Positions 16,122 through 25,011 of a stretch of 64,000 bases of DNA are shown one piece after another; position 1 is the first letter of the stretch; each line of letters begins with the position of its first letter. The stretch comes from Frateuria_A sp051900535. GTDB taxonomy: Bacteria > Pseudomonadota > Gammaproteobacteria > Xanthomonadales > Rhodanobacteraceae. The position numbers were made by a program, and so were the translations under genes. The stretch is from NCBI RefSeq assembly GCF_051900535.1, contig NZ_JBHZGI010000001.1, forward strand, positions 372,001 through 436,000, given 5' to 3'. The notes under the pieces are model-generated. The model made no database searches. It saw only the letters and a program-made list of their open reading frames with translations, and was not told the origin of the DNA.

Positions 16122-16672
16122 GCCGCCTGCGCATCTACGAGGACGCCCAGCCGTCCACGCCCGTTTCCGTGCATACCGCCCCGTCCGATATCGCCCGTGA
16201 GCTCCGCCAGGTCGGCGTGCGCTTCGAGCAGTGGGAGGCCAACGCCCCCATCGCTCCGGGCGCCAGTCAGGAGGAAGTCGTGGCCGCCTACCGCGACGAC
16301 ATCGATCGCCTGATGCGCGAGGAGAGCTACCAGTCAGTCGACGTCATCAGCCTAGCGCCCGACAACCCGGACCGCGCGATGCTGCGAAAGAAATTTCTCA
16401 GCGAACACACGCACAGCGAGGACGAAGTACGCTTCTTCGTCGCCGGCAGCGGCCAGTTCACCCTGCACGTGGCCGGCAAGGTGTACGACGTGCTGTGCGA
16501 GGCGGGCGACCTGATAGGCGTACCCGACGGCACGCCGCACTGGTTCGACATGAGCGAATCGCCCTACTTCGTCGCCATCCGTCTGTTCACCAACAAGGAT
16601 GGCTGGGTCGCCAACTTCACCGGCACCGACATCGCCGACCAGTTCCCGCGAATGGATCCGGCCGCGCGCTGA
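16118..16672 (+). CDS. mtnD: Acireductone dioxygenase
   Basis: Oxidises the acireductone intermediate to the methionine precursor KMTB (Fe form) or, off-pathway, to CO and methylthiopropionate (Ni form). It is a 184-residue cupin. Metal ligands are in HTHSEDEVRFF (two His, one Glu) and GTPHWFDM (His). The ATG overlaps the mtnB stop, showing tight coupling. It is followed within 4 bases by an intergenic repeat that separates it from mtnC. Confidence 0.95.
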   Translation: MSRLRIYEDAQPSTPVSVHTAPSDIARELRQVGVRFEQWEANAPIAPGASQEEVVAAYRDDIDRLMREESYQSVDVISLAPDNPDRAMLRKKFLSEHTHSEDEVRFFVAGSGQFTLHVAGKVYDVLCEAGDLIGVPDGTPHWFDMSESPYFVAIRLFTNKDGWVANFTGTDIADQFPRMDPAAR

Positions 16673-16675
16673 ACC

Positions 16676-16743
16676 CGTAGGGTGGGCTTCAGCCCTTCTT
16701 GGTTTCGGCGCGAGGCTTCGGTGGGCTGAAGCCCACCCTACGG
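16676..16743. repeat. REP-like palindromic repeat, copy 2 (paired arms)
   Basis: Arms CGTAGGGTGGGCTTCAGCCC (16676-16695) and GGTGGGCTGAAGCCCACCCT (from 16720, continuing ACGG to 16743) are inverted to each other across about 24 bases. The unit sits inside the mtn operon between mtnD and mtnC, where it could form an mRNA hairpin affecting relative expression or stability. Confidence 0.85.
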
Positions 16744-16785
16744 AAGCTCGGCTATCCTTGCCGTCCTCCCGAACACGTGCCGCCC

Positions 16786-17472
16786 ATGACCACCATCCGC
16801 GCCATCGTCACCGACATCGAAGGCACCACCAGTTCGATCGATTTCGTCAAGGACGTGCTCTTCCCGTATGCGCGCAAGCGCCTGCCGGCCTTCGTCGAAA
16901 CACATGCCGACCGGCCGGAAGTGCAGCACTGGCTGCACGAGGCGGCGAAAGAAGCAGGCATCATCGAGGCCAGCCGCCAGGAGATCATCGAACTGTTGCT
17001 GGGCTGGATCGACCAGGATCGCAAATCCACCGCGCTCAAGGCGCTGCAGGGAATGATCTGGAAGGAAGGCTACGAGGCAGGCGAATACCGCGCGCACGTC
17101 TATCCTGAAGTATCCGCGCGCCTGCATGGCTGGCGCGCCGACGGCCTGCACCTGTACGTTTATTCCTCCGGTTCGGTGCCGGCGCAGCGATTGTTCTTCC
17201 GCTACAGCGACGCGGGCGACCTGACGCCGCTGTTTGCGGGCTACTTCGACACCGAAACCGGCCCCAAGCGCGAAGCCGGTTCATACACCAGGATCGCCGA
17301 GACGATCGGCGAACGCCCGGAGCACGTCCTGTTCCTGTCCGACATCGTCGAAGAACTGGATGCCGCGCGTACCGCCGGCATGGAGACCGGCTGGCTGGTG
17401 CGCGCACCACAGGCGATGCCTGCGCAGCCGCGCCATCGCGCCTACGCGGACTTCAACGCCATCGAACCCTGA
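16786..17472 (+). CDS. mtnC: Enolase-phosphatase E1
   Basis: Bifunctional enolisation and dephosphorylation of DK-MTP-1-P to the acireductone used by MtnD. It is a HAD-superfamily protein of 228 residues. HAD motif I appears as VTDIEGTTSS (residues 8-17), with the variant Glu typical of MtnC. Motif II is YVYSSGSVPAQ, followed by the conserved Lys in ETGPKREAGSY and motif IV in VLFLSDIVEELDAA. The start at 16786 follows the repeat element; an in-frame extension upstream would lie in the repeat. MtnA and MtnP are not in the window. Confidence 0.94.
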   Translation: MTTIRAIVTDIEGTTSSIDFVKDVLFPYARKRLPAFVETHADRPEVQHWLHEAAKEAGIIEASRQEIIELLLGWIDQDRKSTALKALQGMIWKEGYEAGEYRAHVYPEVSARLHGWRADGLHLYVYSSGSVPAQRLFFRYSDAGDLTPLFAGYFDTETGPKREAGSYTRIAETIGERPEHVLFLSDIVEELDAARTAGMETGWLVRAPQAMPAQPRHRAYADFNAIEP

Positions 17473-17480
17473 GACCTGCG

Positions 17481-18497
17481 ATGCGCGCAAGCCTGATCGC
17501 CCTGCTCGCGTTTGCCGGCGGCATCCTGGCGATGCTGCTGGTCCAGGGCTGGCTGCCTCGCCACCCGACCGGGCAGGCATCGCACGTGCAGCCGGTCGCC
17601 AGAGTCGCCACGCAGCCGCCGCTCGACGACGCCGAAGCCCCGGCGTTGCCGCAGGATGACTGGCCGGAACAGGCCCCGACGCCCGAGCAGGTGCTCTACA
17701 CCCAACCGCAACTGCTGGATGCCGCGCTCGCCCGGCTCGGTCCACGCGTCCCGGGCAAGCCAAATCTCTACCTGCTCGCCTTCGCCGGCGACGGCAGCGA
17801 GGACGTCTTCCACAATGAAGCAGAGTTCGCCGCGCGCCTGTTTACCCGGCGCTTCGGCGCCACGGCGCACGCGCTGGTGCTCGAGAACTCCCCGGACACG
17901 CTGACCACCCGGCCGCTGGCCACCTGGAGCAACCTGGAAAGCGCGCTCGACGGCCTGGCCGACGCCATGGACCCACGGCAGGACGTCCTGCTCCTCTACA
18001 TGTCCACTCACGGCAGCGAAGACCATACCCTGCTGGTGGACATGGACCCGCTGCCGCTGGACCAGATCGGCGCGCAGGATCTCGGCGCAATCCTCGCGGC
18101 ACGCCCGTTCAAGTGGAAGGTGGTTGTGGTCAACGCCTGCTATTCCGGCGGCTTCATCCCGTCGCTGCAGGGCGACGGTACTCTGGTACTCACCGCCGCG
18201 CGCAGCGATCGCAGTTCGTTCGGCTGTGGCAACGATTCGGCGGCGACCTACTTCGGCCGTGCATGGCTGATCGATGCGCTGAACCGCACGCCCGACTTCG
18301 TCGCCGCCTTCGCGCAAGCGAAAGGCGAGATCGCGAAGTGGGAACGACAGGAGCGACTGCTTCCGTCCCAGCCACAGATGGCCATCGGCAAAGGCATCGC
18401 CGAGCAGTTGGCACGATGGCGCGAGGGTCTGAAGCCGGGCCCGGCCGTGCCGTTCCAGCAGCCACGGCAACGTGCTCCGCTGGCTGCTCGTCACTGA
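17481..18497 (+). CDS. Membrane-anchored C13 (legumain/caspase-like) peptidase
   Basis: Predicted cysteine endopeptidase of unknown target. The 338-residue protein has an N-terminal signal-anchor helix (about 4-24) and a Pro/Ala-rich linker (about 30-75). A clan CD domain follows, with the catalytic dyad visible as His177 in STHGSEDH and Cys220 in VVNACYSGGF. It begins 8 bases after mtnC, so it may be the last gene of that operon. Bacterial C13 proteins are common in Xanthomonadales but their role is poorly known. Topology would place the enzyme domain in the periplasm. Confidence 0.8.
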   Translation: MRASLIALLAFAGGILAMLLVQGWLPRHPTGQASHVQPVARVATQPPLDDAEAPALPQDDWPEQAPTPEQVLYTQPQLLDAALARLGPRVPGKPNLYLLAFAGDGSEDVFHNEAEFAARLFTRRFGATAHALVLENSPDTLTTRPLATWSNLESALDGLADAMDPRQDVLLLYMSTHGSEDHTLLVDMDPLPLDQIGAQDLGAILAARPFKWKVVVVNACYSGGFIPSLQGDGTLVLTAARSDRSSFGCGNDSAATYFGRAWLIDALNRTPDFVAAFAQAKGEIAKWERQERLLPSQPQMAIGKGIAEQLARWREGLKPGPAVPFQQPRQRAPLAARH

Positions 18498-18745
18498 GGC
18501 ATCCCCTGGAAGCGCACCACACGCGCGACCGGTAACGGTACGCGCCTCGGCCACTGCGTTCTTGGCGGTCGCGCACAGGGTGCGCTCATGCGGAGTTGGT
18601 TGAATCAGCCCTCGGAACGCTGCGCGTGGCGGTCAGCCAACACCATGGTTGCTTCGGCCATCCCCAATCTGATCGCATGCGGGGTCGCCGCAAGATGACC
18701 AACAGATCGTGGCGTCAGCGAAAAGATCATCGCCATGCGGCCCGA

Positions 18746-19357
18746 TCACTCCACCGACTGCTGCACGTGCCGATCCGCCAGCAGGGCAGTGACGTGCGTG
18801 AGCCCCAGTCCGCGCGCATGCAGGGCCACGGTGAGGTGGAACAGCAGGTCGGCAGCTTCACCAAGAAACTCCACATCGTCCTGCGCAACGGCGGCAAGCG
18901 CTGTCTCCACGCCTTCCTCGCCAACTTTCTGGGCGATGCGGCGAATGCCGCCCTCGAACAGTTGCGTGGTGTAGCTGCCGGCGGGCCGCTCGACAGCCCG
19001 CCGGGCGACCAGCGCATCGAGTTCGGCGAGAAAGCCCAGCGGCGGCCGTGCTCCGTCGAAGCAGCTGGACGTGCCGCGATGGCAGGTCGGCCCGGCCGGT
19101 TCGGCGAGCAGCAGCAGCGTATCGGCGTCGCAGTCGACGTGCAGGCTCCTCAGCCGGAGCACGTTTCCCGAACTCTCGCCCTTGGTCCACAGGCGCGCCT
19201 TGCTGCGGCTATGGAAGGTCACCAGGCCGCTCACTTGCGTGGCCGCAAGCGCTTGGGCATCCATATAGCCCAGCATCAGCACTTCGCCGGTCAGCCAGTG
19301 CTGCACGATCGCGGGCACCAGGCCACCGCCCTTGGCGAAATCCAGATCGTCGGTCAT
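18746..19357 (-). CDS. hisIE: Bifunctional phosphoribosyl-AMP cyclohydrolase / phosphoribosyl-ATP pyrophosphatase
   Basis: Catalyses steps 2 and 3 of histidine synthesis. The 203-residue fusion has HisI (about 1-105: TFHSRSKARLWTKGESSGN and the zinc segment LHVDCDADTLLLL with a later Cys in PTCHRGTSSCF). HisE (about 108-203: GSYTTQLFEGGIRRIAQKVG, EEGVETALAA) follows. It is the last gene of the his operon; GGAGG precedes ATG 19357, which overlaps the hisF stop. Downstream, 18498-18745 holds no gene or obvious terminator. Confidence 0.96.
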   Translation of the reverse strand: MTDDLDFAKGGGLVPAIVQHWLTGEVLMLGYMDAQALAATQVSGLVTFHSRSKARLWTKGESSGNVLRLRSLHVDCDADTLLLLAEPAGPTCHRGTSSCFDGARPPLGFLAELDALVARRAVERPAGSYTTQLFEGGIRRIAQKVGEEGVETALAAVAQDDVEFLGEAADLLFHLTVALHARGLGLTHVTALLADRHVQQSVE

Positions 19358-20148
19358 CGCACACCTCCGGCTTCCATCGTCACGCGTACCTCAATGCCCT
19401 GCGCGGAAAGCCACCGCTTCAATGCCGAGACCTCGATCGCGCCGGAATGAAACACGCTGGCCGCCAGTGCACCGTCGACATCGGCCTGGGCAAAGACGTC
19501 GCGGAAATGCTCGGCCGACCCGGCACCACCGGAGGCCACGAGCGGCACCGCACAGACCGCGCGCGCCTCGGCCAGTTGCGCCAGGTCGTAGCCACCACGC
19601 ACGCCGTCGCTGCCCATGCAATTGAGCACGATCTCGCCGGCACCCAGGCGCTGCGCCTCCGCGATCCAGTCCAGCGTGCGCCGTGGCAGCGCCTGCGTGC
19701 GCGACGGATCGCCGGTGTACTGGCGCACCCGCCACTGCCCGTCGGCATCGCGCAGCGAATCGATGCCGACGACGACGCATTGCACACCGAACGCCGCGGC
19801 CAGTTCGGCAATCAGCGCCGGCCGCTCCAGCGCCGGCGAATTGATCGACACCTTGTCCGCCCCGGCATGCAGTACCGCGCGCGCCTCGTCGACGCTGCGG
19901 ATGCCACCGGCCACGCAGAAGGGGATGTCGATCTTTCGCGCCACCCGTTCGACCCAGGTCCTGTCGACCGCGCGCCCTTCCGGGCTTGCGGTGATGTCGT
20001 AGAACACCAGCTCGTCCGCTCCCGCGTCGCGATACCGCAACGCCAGCTCGACGATGCCGCCGACCACCGCGTGGTCGCGAAAGCGCACGCCCTTGACGAC
20101 TTGCCCGTCGCGGACGTCCAGGCAGGGAATGATGCGACGGCTCAGCAC
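19354..20148 (-). CDS. hisF: Imidazole glycerol phosphate synthase, cyclase subunit
   Basis: With HisH forms IGP and AICAR from PRFAR. The start is GTG at 20148, immediately after a strong GGGAGGT ribosome site, which gives the canonical N-terminus (M)LSRRIIPCLDVRDGQVVKGV in a 264-residue TIM barrel. An upstream in-frame ATG at 20169 would place extra residues before this ribosome site. Catalytic Asp residues are in PCLDV (about D11) and in the strand LNCMGSDGVRGGYD (about D130). It lies 55 bases after hisA, the only real gap in the operon. Confidence 0.95.
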   Translation of the reverse strand: MLSRRIIPCLDVRDGQVVKGVRFRDHAVVGGIVELALRYRDAGADELVFYDITASPEGRAVDRTWVERVARKIDIPFCVAGGIRSVDEARAVLHAGADKVSINSPALERPALIAELAAAFGVQCVVVGIDSLRDADGQWRVRQYTGDPSRTQALPRRTLDWIAEAQRLGAGEIVLNCMGSDGVRGGYDLAQLAEARAVCAVPLVASGGAGSAEHFRDVFAQADVDGALAASVFHSGAIEVSALKRWLSAQGIEVRVTMEAGGVR

Positions 20149-20203
20149 GGGGACCTCCCGCGTGACCATCGAGGCGCCCCGCCGTCCATTCCGAAGGAAC
20201 GAC

Positions 20204-20932
20204 TCATGCGGCCATCGCCTCCGCCAGCCCAAAGCAGCCTTCGAGCAACCCTCGCCCGAGAATCACGCCGCTCGCGCCGGCAATCCGCGCATCGCGGATG
20301 TCGTCGACCGAACGCACGCCACCGGACGCCTGCACGGCAAGCGCGGGGGCAATGGCCGCCAGGTGGCGGTACAGCGCCAGGTTGGGGCCCGCCAACATGC
20401 CATCCCGATCGATGTCGGTGCACAGCAGATGGCGGGCGCCATGTGCGGCGAACCAGGGCGCCAGGTCGTCAAGCGTGCGCGTTTCGGCCCGGGTCCACCC
20501 GGCGCTCGGCAACGTCCAGCGATCCTCCAGCCAGCGTGTATCCAGCGCGATCGTGAAGCGGTCCGCGCCATGGCGCCGCAGCCAGTCGGCCACCCTTTCC
20601 GGATCGCGGATCGCCACGCTGCCGACCACTACCCGCTCCACGCCCGCGTCCAGCAGCCGATGCACGTCGGCGATGCCACGCACGCCGCCGCCGGCCTGTA
20701 CGCGCAGGCCGGCGCGCGCCAACGCTTCGATCACCGGCAGGTTGGCGAATCCACCCGACTTCGCCCCGTCGAGGTCGACCACATGCAACCAGCGCGCACC
20801 GGCCGCCGCGTAACCGGCAGCCAGCGCAACGGGATCGTCGCGATAAGTCTTCTGACGGGCATAGTCGCCTTGCGCGAGCCGGACGACACGGCCTTCGCGC
20901 AAATCGATGGCGGGGAGGATTTCAGCTTTCAT
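20204..20932 (-). CDS. hisA: Phosphoribosylformimino-AICAR phosphate ribotide isomerase
   Basis: Amadori isomerisation of ProFAR to PRFAR; 242-residue TIM barrel. N-terminus ILPAIDLREGRVVRLAQGDY contains the catalytic Asp (D10). The second catalytic Asp is in LLCTDIDRDGMLAGPN (about 129), and phosphate-binding loops are ASGGVRSVDDI and GVILGRGLLEG. The frame stays open far upstream through hisH and hisB, but ATG 20932 overlapping the hisH stop gives the family N-terminus. Confidence 0.95.
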   Translation of the reverse strand: MKAEILPAIDLREGRVVRLAQGDYARQKTYRDDPVALAAGYAAAGARWLHVVDLDGAKSGGFANLPVIEALARAGLRVQAGGGVRGIADVHRLLDAGVERVVVGSVAIRDPERVADWLRRHGADRFTIALDTRWLEDRWTLPSAGWTRAETRTLDDLAPWFAAHGARHLLCTDIDRDGMLAGPNLALYRHLAAIAPALAVQASGGVRSVDDIRDARIAGASGVILGRGLLEGCFGLAEAMAA

Positions 20933-21582
20933 AGGTCCAGGAAATTGCGCAACAGGCGAGCGCCCACTGCAGCCGAGCGTTCCGGATGGAACTGCATGCC
21001 GAAGAAATTGCCGCGTGCCATTACCGCCGAGAACGCCTCGCCGTGATGGGTTGACGCAAGCGTGTAATCGCCTGCCGGCACCGCATAGCTGTGCACGAAA
21101 TAGGCCTGCGCGTCGGTGGGCACGCCCTCGAGCAGGGGGTGGTCGGCGCACGCATGCAGCCGGTTCCAACCCATGTGCGGAACCCTCAGGCCTGGCGCAG
21201 CCCGCAGCCGCTGCACCGCGGCCGGGATGACACCCAGGCAATCCACCTTGCCCTCTTCCGAGCGCGAGCAAAGCAGTTGCATGCCCAGGCACACGCCAAG
21301 CACAGGCTGGGTAAGCCCGCGCAGCACGTCGACCAGGCCAAGCGCACGCAACCGCGCCATCGCCGGGCCCGCCGCGCCGACGCCGGGAAGGATCACCTTG
21401 CCGGCTGCGCGGATCGTCGCCGGATCGGAGGTCAGCGGCGCTTCCACGCCCAGTCGCTGCAGGGCATAACGCACCGAGCCGATGTTGGTACCGCCGGCGT
21501 CGACCAACACGACGGACGGGCTGGCTACGCCCACGGACCGTTCCGTAAGAACTCGGGCGGACGTAGCGATTGCCGTGCTCAT
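20929..21582 (-). CDS. hisH: Imidazole glycerol phosphate synthase, glutaminase subunit
   Basis: Supplies ammonia to HisF. The 217-residue class I amidotransferase has its nucleophile Cys in PVLGVCLGMQLL and His-Glu in FGMQFHPERS. An approximately 22-residue N-terminal extension (MSTAIATSARVLTERSVGVA) precedes the usual start VVLVDAGGTNIGSV. ATG 21582 overlaps the hisB stop, supporting the longer form. Confidence 0.95.
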   Translation of the reverse strand: MSTAIATSARVLTERSVGVASPSVVLVDAGGTNIGSVRYALQRLGVEAPLTSDPATIRAAGKVILPGVGAAGPAMARLRALGLVDVLRGLTQPVLGVCLGMQLLCSRSEEGKVDCLGVIPAAVQRLRAAPGLRVPHMGWNRLHACADHPLLEGVPTDAQAYFVHSYAVPAGDYTLASTHHGEAFSAVMARGNFFGMQFHPERSAAVGARLLRNFLDL

Positions 21583-22643
21583 AGCGCCCCCTTGGTGCTG
21601 GGCAGTTCGCTGCCCTCCCTGCGCAGGGCCTGGCGCAACGCACGGGCGACGACCTTGAAGCAGGCCTCGACCATGTGGTGCGCGTTGTCACCCCGCACCG
21701 ACAGGTGCAGGTTGGCGCCCAGCGTCTCGCACAGCGAGCGGAAGAAATGCGCCACCAGCTCTGTCGGCAGGTCGCCCACGCGTTCGCGCGGAAAGCCGCC
21801 ATCGAACACGAACCACGGCCGCCCGGAGAGGTCGAGCGCCGCCGTCGCGAGCGCCTCGTCCATCGGCAAGGTGAAGCCGTAGCGGGCGATCCCGCGCTTG
21901 TCGCCGAGCGCCTGCCGCAGCGCCTGGCCCAATGCCAGCGCGCAATCCTCCACCGTGTGGTGCTCGTCCACCTGCGTATCGCCGTCGCAGGCAAGCGTGA
22001 GCGCGAAGCCGCCGTGCTTGCCGAGCTGCTCGAGCATGTGGTCGAAGAAGGCAAGCCCGGTGCGCACCGAGGGCTCCGCGGCGCGATCCAGATCGACGCG
22101 CACCTCGATCGCCGTCTCGCGGGTGCGTCGGGTCACCGCGCCGACTCTCGGGCCATCAAGCAAACCATGCGCGATTTCCTCCCAGTCAACGCCCCGCGGC
22201 CCGACCCGCAAACCGCGCACGCCCAGGTTGGCGGCCAGCTGCATGTCCGTCTCGCGATCGCCGATCACCGCCGATGCGGCGCGGCTCCATCCGTCGTCGG
22301 CCAGGTAATGGCGCAGCATGCCGATCCCGGGCTTGCGCGTATCCAGACCCTCGTGCGGGAAGCTGCGATCGACCAGCACCTCGCGGAAGGTGATGCCCTG
22401 CGAGGCGAGGAGGCGCAGCAGCAACTCCTGGGGCCCGCGGAAGGCCTCCTCGGGGAAACTCGCCGTCCCCAGCCCGTCCTGGTTGGTGACCATCACCAGC
22501 TCGTAGCCCGCCGCGACGCAGCGCTGCAGCGCACCGATCACGCCCGGTAGCAAGTCGAGCTTGGCGTAGCTGTCGATCTGCTCGTCCGGCGGCTCGACGA
22601 TCAGGCAGCCGTCGCGGTCGATGAAGAGGATCTTCCGGCTCAT
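21579..22643 (-). CDS. hisB: Bifunctional histidinol-phosphatase / imidazoleglycerol-phosphate dehydratase
   Basis: Performs steps 7 and 9 of the pathway. Residues 1 to about 165 form a DDDD/HAD phosphatase (FIDRDGCLIVEPPDEQ, VTNQDGLG, VIGDRETDMQLA). Residues about 166-354 form the IGP dehydratase with manganese-binding HH/H motifs (FDHMLEQLGKHGG, DEHHTVEDCALALG, DNAHHMVEACFK). The fusion is the gammaproteobacterial form. Start and stop overlap hisC and hisH by 4 bases each. Confidence 0.96.
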   Translation of the reverse strand: MSRKILFIDRDGCLIVEPPDEQIDSYAKLDLLPGVIGALQRCVAAGYELVMVTNQDGLGTASFPEEAFRGPQELLLRLLASQGITFREVLVDRSFPHEGLDTRKPGIGMLRHYLADDGWSRAASAVIGDRETDMQLAANLGVRGLRVGPRGVDWEEIAHGLLDGPRVGAVTRRTRETAIEVRVDLDRAAEPSVRTGLAFFDHMLEQLGKHGGFALTLACDGDTQVDEHHTVEDCALALGQALRQALGDKRGIARYGFTLPMDEALATAALDLSGRPWFVFDGGFPRERVGDLPTELVAHFFRSLCETLGANLHLSVRGDNAHHMVEACFKVVARALRQALRREGSELPSTKGAL

Positions 22644-23698
22644 GCCTGCGCCCCCAGCACGCCCAGCACCCGGTCATTCTCCTGGGGCGTGCCGATCGTG
22701 ATGCGCAGCGCGTCGTCCAGTCCCGGATAGCGGCGAATGTCGCGCACGACGATGCCGTCATCCAGCAGCCGCCGGTACACGGTTGCGGGATCATCGAAAC
22801 GCACGGCGAGGAAGTTCGCCTGCGAGGGAAGCACCGCGCGCACGCCCGGCGCGGCCACGAGTGCCGACGCCATCCGCGTACGCTCGGCGCGCACCACGCC
22901 GATGCGTTCGCACGCCGTCGCCTGCCCTGCCGACGACAAAGCATCCAGCGCAGCGGCCACGCAGGGGCGCGGCAGCGGATAGGGCGGCAGGATGCGCCGC
23001 AGCAGGGCCACCACTTCGGAATTCGCCAACAGGCAACCGATGCGCGCACCGGCCAGCGCCCACGCCTTGGACAGCGTGCGCAGCACCGCCAGGTGTTCGT
23101 AGCGATCGAGCAACGACGCAGCGCTGGCACTGTCGGCGAACTCCACGTAAGCCTCGTCCACTACCAGCAGCGCGCGCCCGGCCAGTCGTCGCGCCAGCTC
23201 TTCGACCGCCTCCAGCGGCACACCCGCTCCGGTCGGGTTGTTCGGCGCGCATACGAAAACCAGCTTGACCGCTGGCGTCATCGCCGCCAGCAGCGAATGG
23301 ACATCGAGCGCGAAATCCGCCGACAGCGGCAGCTCGATCACCTCCGCGTTCTGTACGCGGGCGCAGACCGCGTACATCCCGAAAGTCGGCGGCTGCACGA
23401 GGATCGCGTCCTCACCGGCGCGGCAGAACGCGCGCACCAGCAGATCGATCGCCTCGTCACTGCCGCGCCCGACCAGCACCTGATCGGGCCGTACGCCATA
23501 CAGTGCAGCCAGCCGTTCGACCAGCACCGCCGGCTGGGGATCCGGGTAGCGATGGCAGTCCAATCCCGCGTCGCCGTACGGCGCCCAGGCCGACTCGTTC
23601 GCGTTGAGCATCAAGGCACCACCCGTGGCCTCCATGCGCGCGGAGGAATACGGTACCAGCGCGCGGATCTCCGCGCGCGCGAGTTCCAGCACGCTCAT
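22640..23698 (-). CDS. hisC: Histidinol-phosphate aminotransferase
   Basis: PLP-dependent conversion of imidazole acetol phosphate to histidinol phosphate. It has 352 residues from ATG 23698. Fold type I landmarks are LNANESAWAPYG (substrate side), NNPTGAGV, VVDEAYVEFAD and the PLP lysine in TLSKAWALAGARIG (about K213). The frame is also open upstream through hisD, but the ATG overlapping the hisD stop gives the expected N-terminus. Confidence 0.96.
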   Translation of the reverse strand: MSVLELARAEIRALVPYSSARMEATGGALMLNANESAWAPYGDAGLDCHRYPDPQPAVLVERLAALYGVRPDQVLVGRGSDEAIDLLVRAFCRAGEDAILVQPPTFGMYAVCARVQNAEVIELPLSADFALDVHSLLAAMTPAVKLVFVCAPNNPTGAGVPLEAVEELARRLAGRALLVVDEAYVEFADSASAASLLDRYEHLAVLRTLSKAWALAGARIGCLLANSEVVALLRRILPPYPLPRPCVAAALDALSSAGQATACERIGVVRAERTRMASALVAAPGVRAVLPSQANFLAVRFDDPATVYRRLLDDGIVVRDIRRYPGLDDALRITIGTPQENDRVLGVLGAQA

Positions 23699-25011
23699 GC
23701 GACGGATACCTCCGCATCGAGCGCCGCCAGCCGCAGCGTCACCGCGCGGCGGTGCGCCTCCAGTTGCTCGGCGGCAGCCAGCGTGGCGGTGCACGGACCG
23801 ATCGCCCGCAGGCCCTCCGGGGTCAGCTCCTGCACGCTGATCTGCTTCTGGAAACTGGCCACCGAGACGCCGCTGTGGCTGCGCGCATAGCCGTAGGTCG
23901 GCAGTACGTGGTTGCTGCCGCTCGAATAATCGCCGACCGACTCGGGCGTCCACGCACCCAGGAACACCGAGCCGGCACTCTCCACCCGCGCCAGCCAGGC
24001 TCGCGGCTCGATCACTTGCAGGATGAGGTGTTCCGGCGCGTAGCGGTTGCTCACTTCGATCGCCTGCTCCAACGATTCGACCTCGATCAACCGGCTGTTC
24101 GCCAGCGCCCGGCGCGCGATATCCGCTCGCGGCAATGCCGCGCACTGGCGCTCGACCTCGGCCGCCACGGCATCGAGCAAGCCGGCCGACGGGCTTACCA
24201 GCAATACCTGCGAATCGGGTCCGTGTTCGGCCTGGGACAAGAGATCTGCCGCCACGAACGCGGGCTCGGCCTGCGCATCGGCCACCACCAGCACCTCCGA
24301 CGGACCGGCCGGCATGTCGATCGCCGCCCCCTGCGGGTCGGTTGAAACCTGCACCTTGGCCTCGGTGACCCACGCGTTGCCCGGCCCGAACAGCTTGTCG
24401 CAGCGGGGCACGCTTGCCGTGCCGTACGCCATTGCGGCAATCGCCTGCGCACCGCCGAGCTTGAACACCCGGTGCGCACCGACCACGCGCGCCGCATGGA
24501 GAACGGCCGGATCGCAACGGCCATCCGCACGCGCCGGCGAGCACAACACGATCTCGGCGCAGCCGGCGATACGCGCCGGCATGCCCAGCATCAACGCCGT
24601 GGACGGTAGCGGAGCGGTGCCGGCCGGGACGTACAACCCGACGCGGGCGATCGGTCGCAGCACGCGTTCGACACGCACGCCTGGCGCGGTCTCCACCGTC
24701 ACCGGTCGAGGCGCGGCGGCACGATGAAACGCTTCGATGCGCGCGGCCGCCTCGCCCATCGCCGCCTTCAATGCCGGATCGAGCGTCGCCTCGGCCTCGT
24801 CGAATTCAGCCGGTTCGACCTCCAACTGTCGAAGCGTGCACCGGTCGTACTGCGCGGCGAAGCGCAGCAGCGCCTCATCGCCCCGCCCGCGCACCTGGGC
24901 CATGATTCCCGCGACGCCGTCCCGCAGCTCATCGCTACGCGCCTGCACCGGCCGCGCCAGGGCCGCGGCGCGACCCTGTTCGTCCAATGCATTCCACACA
25001 AGCCGCTTCAT
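23695..25011 (-). CDS. hisD: Histidinol dehydrogenase
   Basis: Zinc-dependent two-step NAD oxidation of histidinol to histidine. It has 438 residues from ATG 25011. Landmarks are GLYVPAGTAPLPSTALMLG (NAD region), KLGGAQAIAAMAYGTASV, the Zn-binding Gln/His in SQAEHGPDSQV and the catalytic Glu-His in YAPEHLILQ. A further His is in YARSHSGVSVASFQK. Both ends overlap neighbours by 4 bases (hisG before, hisC after). Confidence 0.97.
   Translation of the reverse strand: MKRLVWNALDEQGRAAALARPVQARSDELRDGVAGIMAQVRGRGDEALLRFAAQYDRCTLRQLEVEPAEFDEAEATLDPALKAAMGEAAARIEAFHRAAAPRPVTVETAPGVRVERVLRPIARVGLYVPAGTAPLPSTALMLGMPARIAGCAEIVLCSPARADGRCDPAVLHAARVVGAHRVFKLGGAQAIAAMAYGTASVPRCDKLFGPGNAWVTEAKVQVSTDPQGAAIDMPAGPSEVLVVADAQAEPAFVAADLLSQAEHGPDSQVLLVSPSAGLLDAVAAEVERQCAALPRADIARRALANSRLIEVESLEQAIEVSNRYAPEHLILQVIEPRAWLARVESAGSVFLGAWTPESVGDYSSGSNHVLPTYGYARSHSGVSVASFQKQISVQELTPEGLRAIGPCTATLAAAEQLEAHRRAVTLRLAALDAEVSVA

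Noticed and set aside
20933..22054. Long N-terminal extension of hisA through hisH and hisB
   Set aside because: The extension is an out-of-frame reading of hisH/hisB; HisA similarity begins at 20932.
23699..24544. N-terminal extension of hisC through hisD
   Set aside because: Out-of-frame reading of hisD; the HisC N-terminus begins at 23698.
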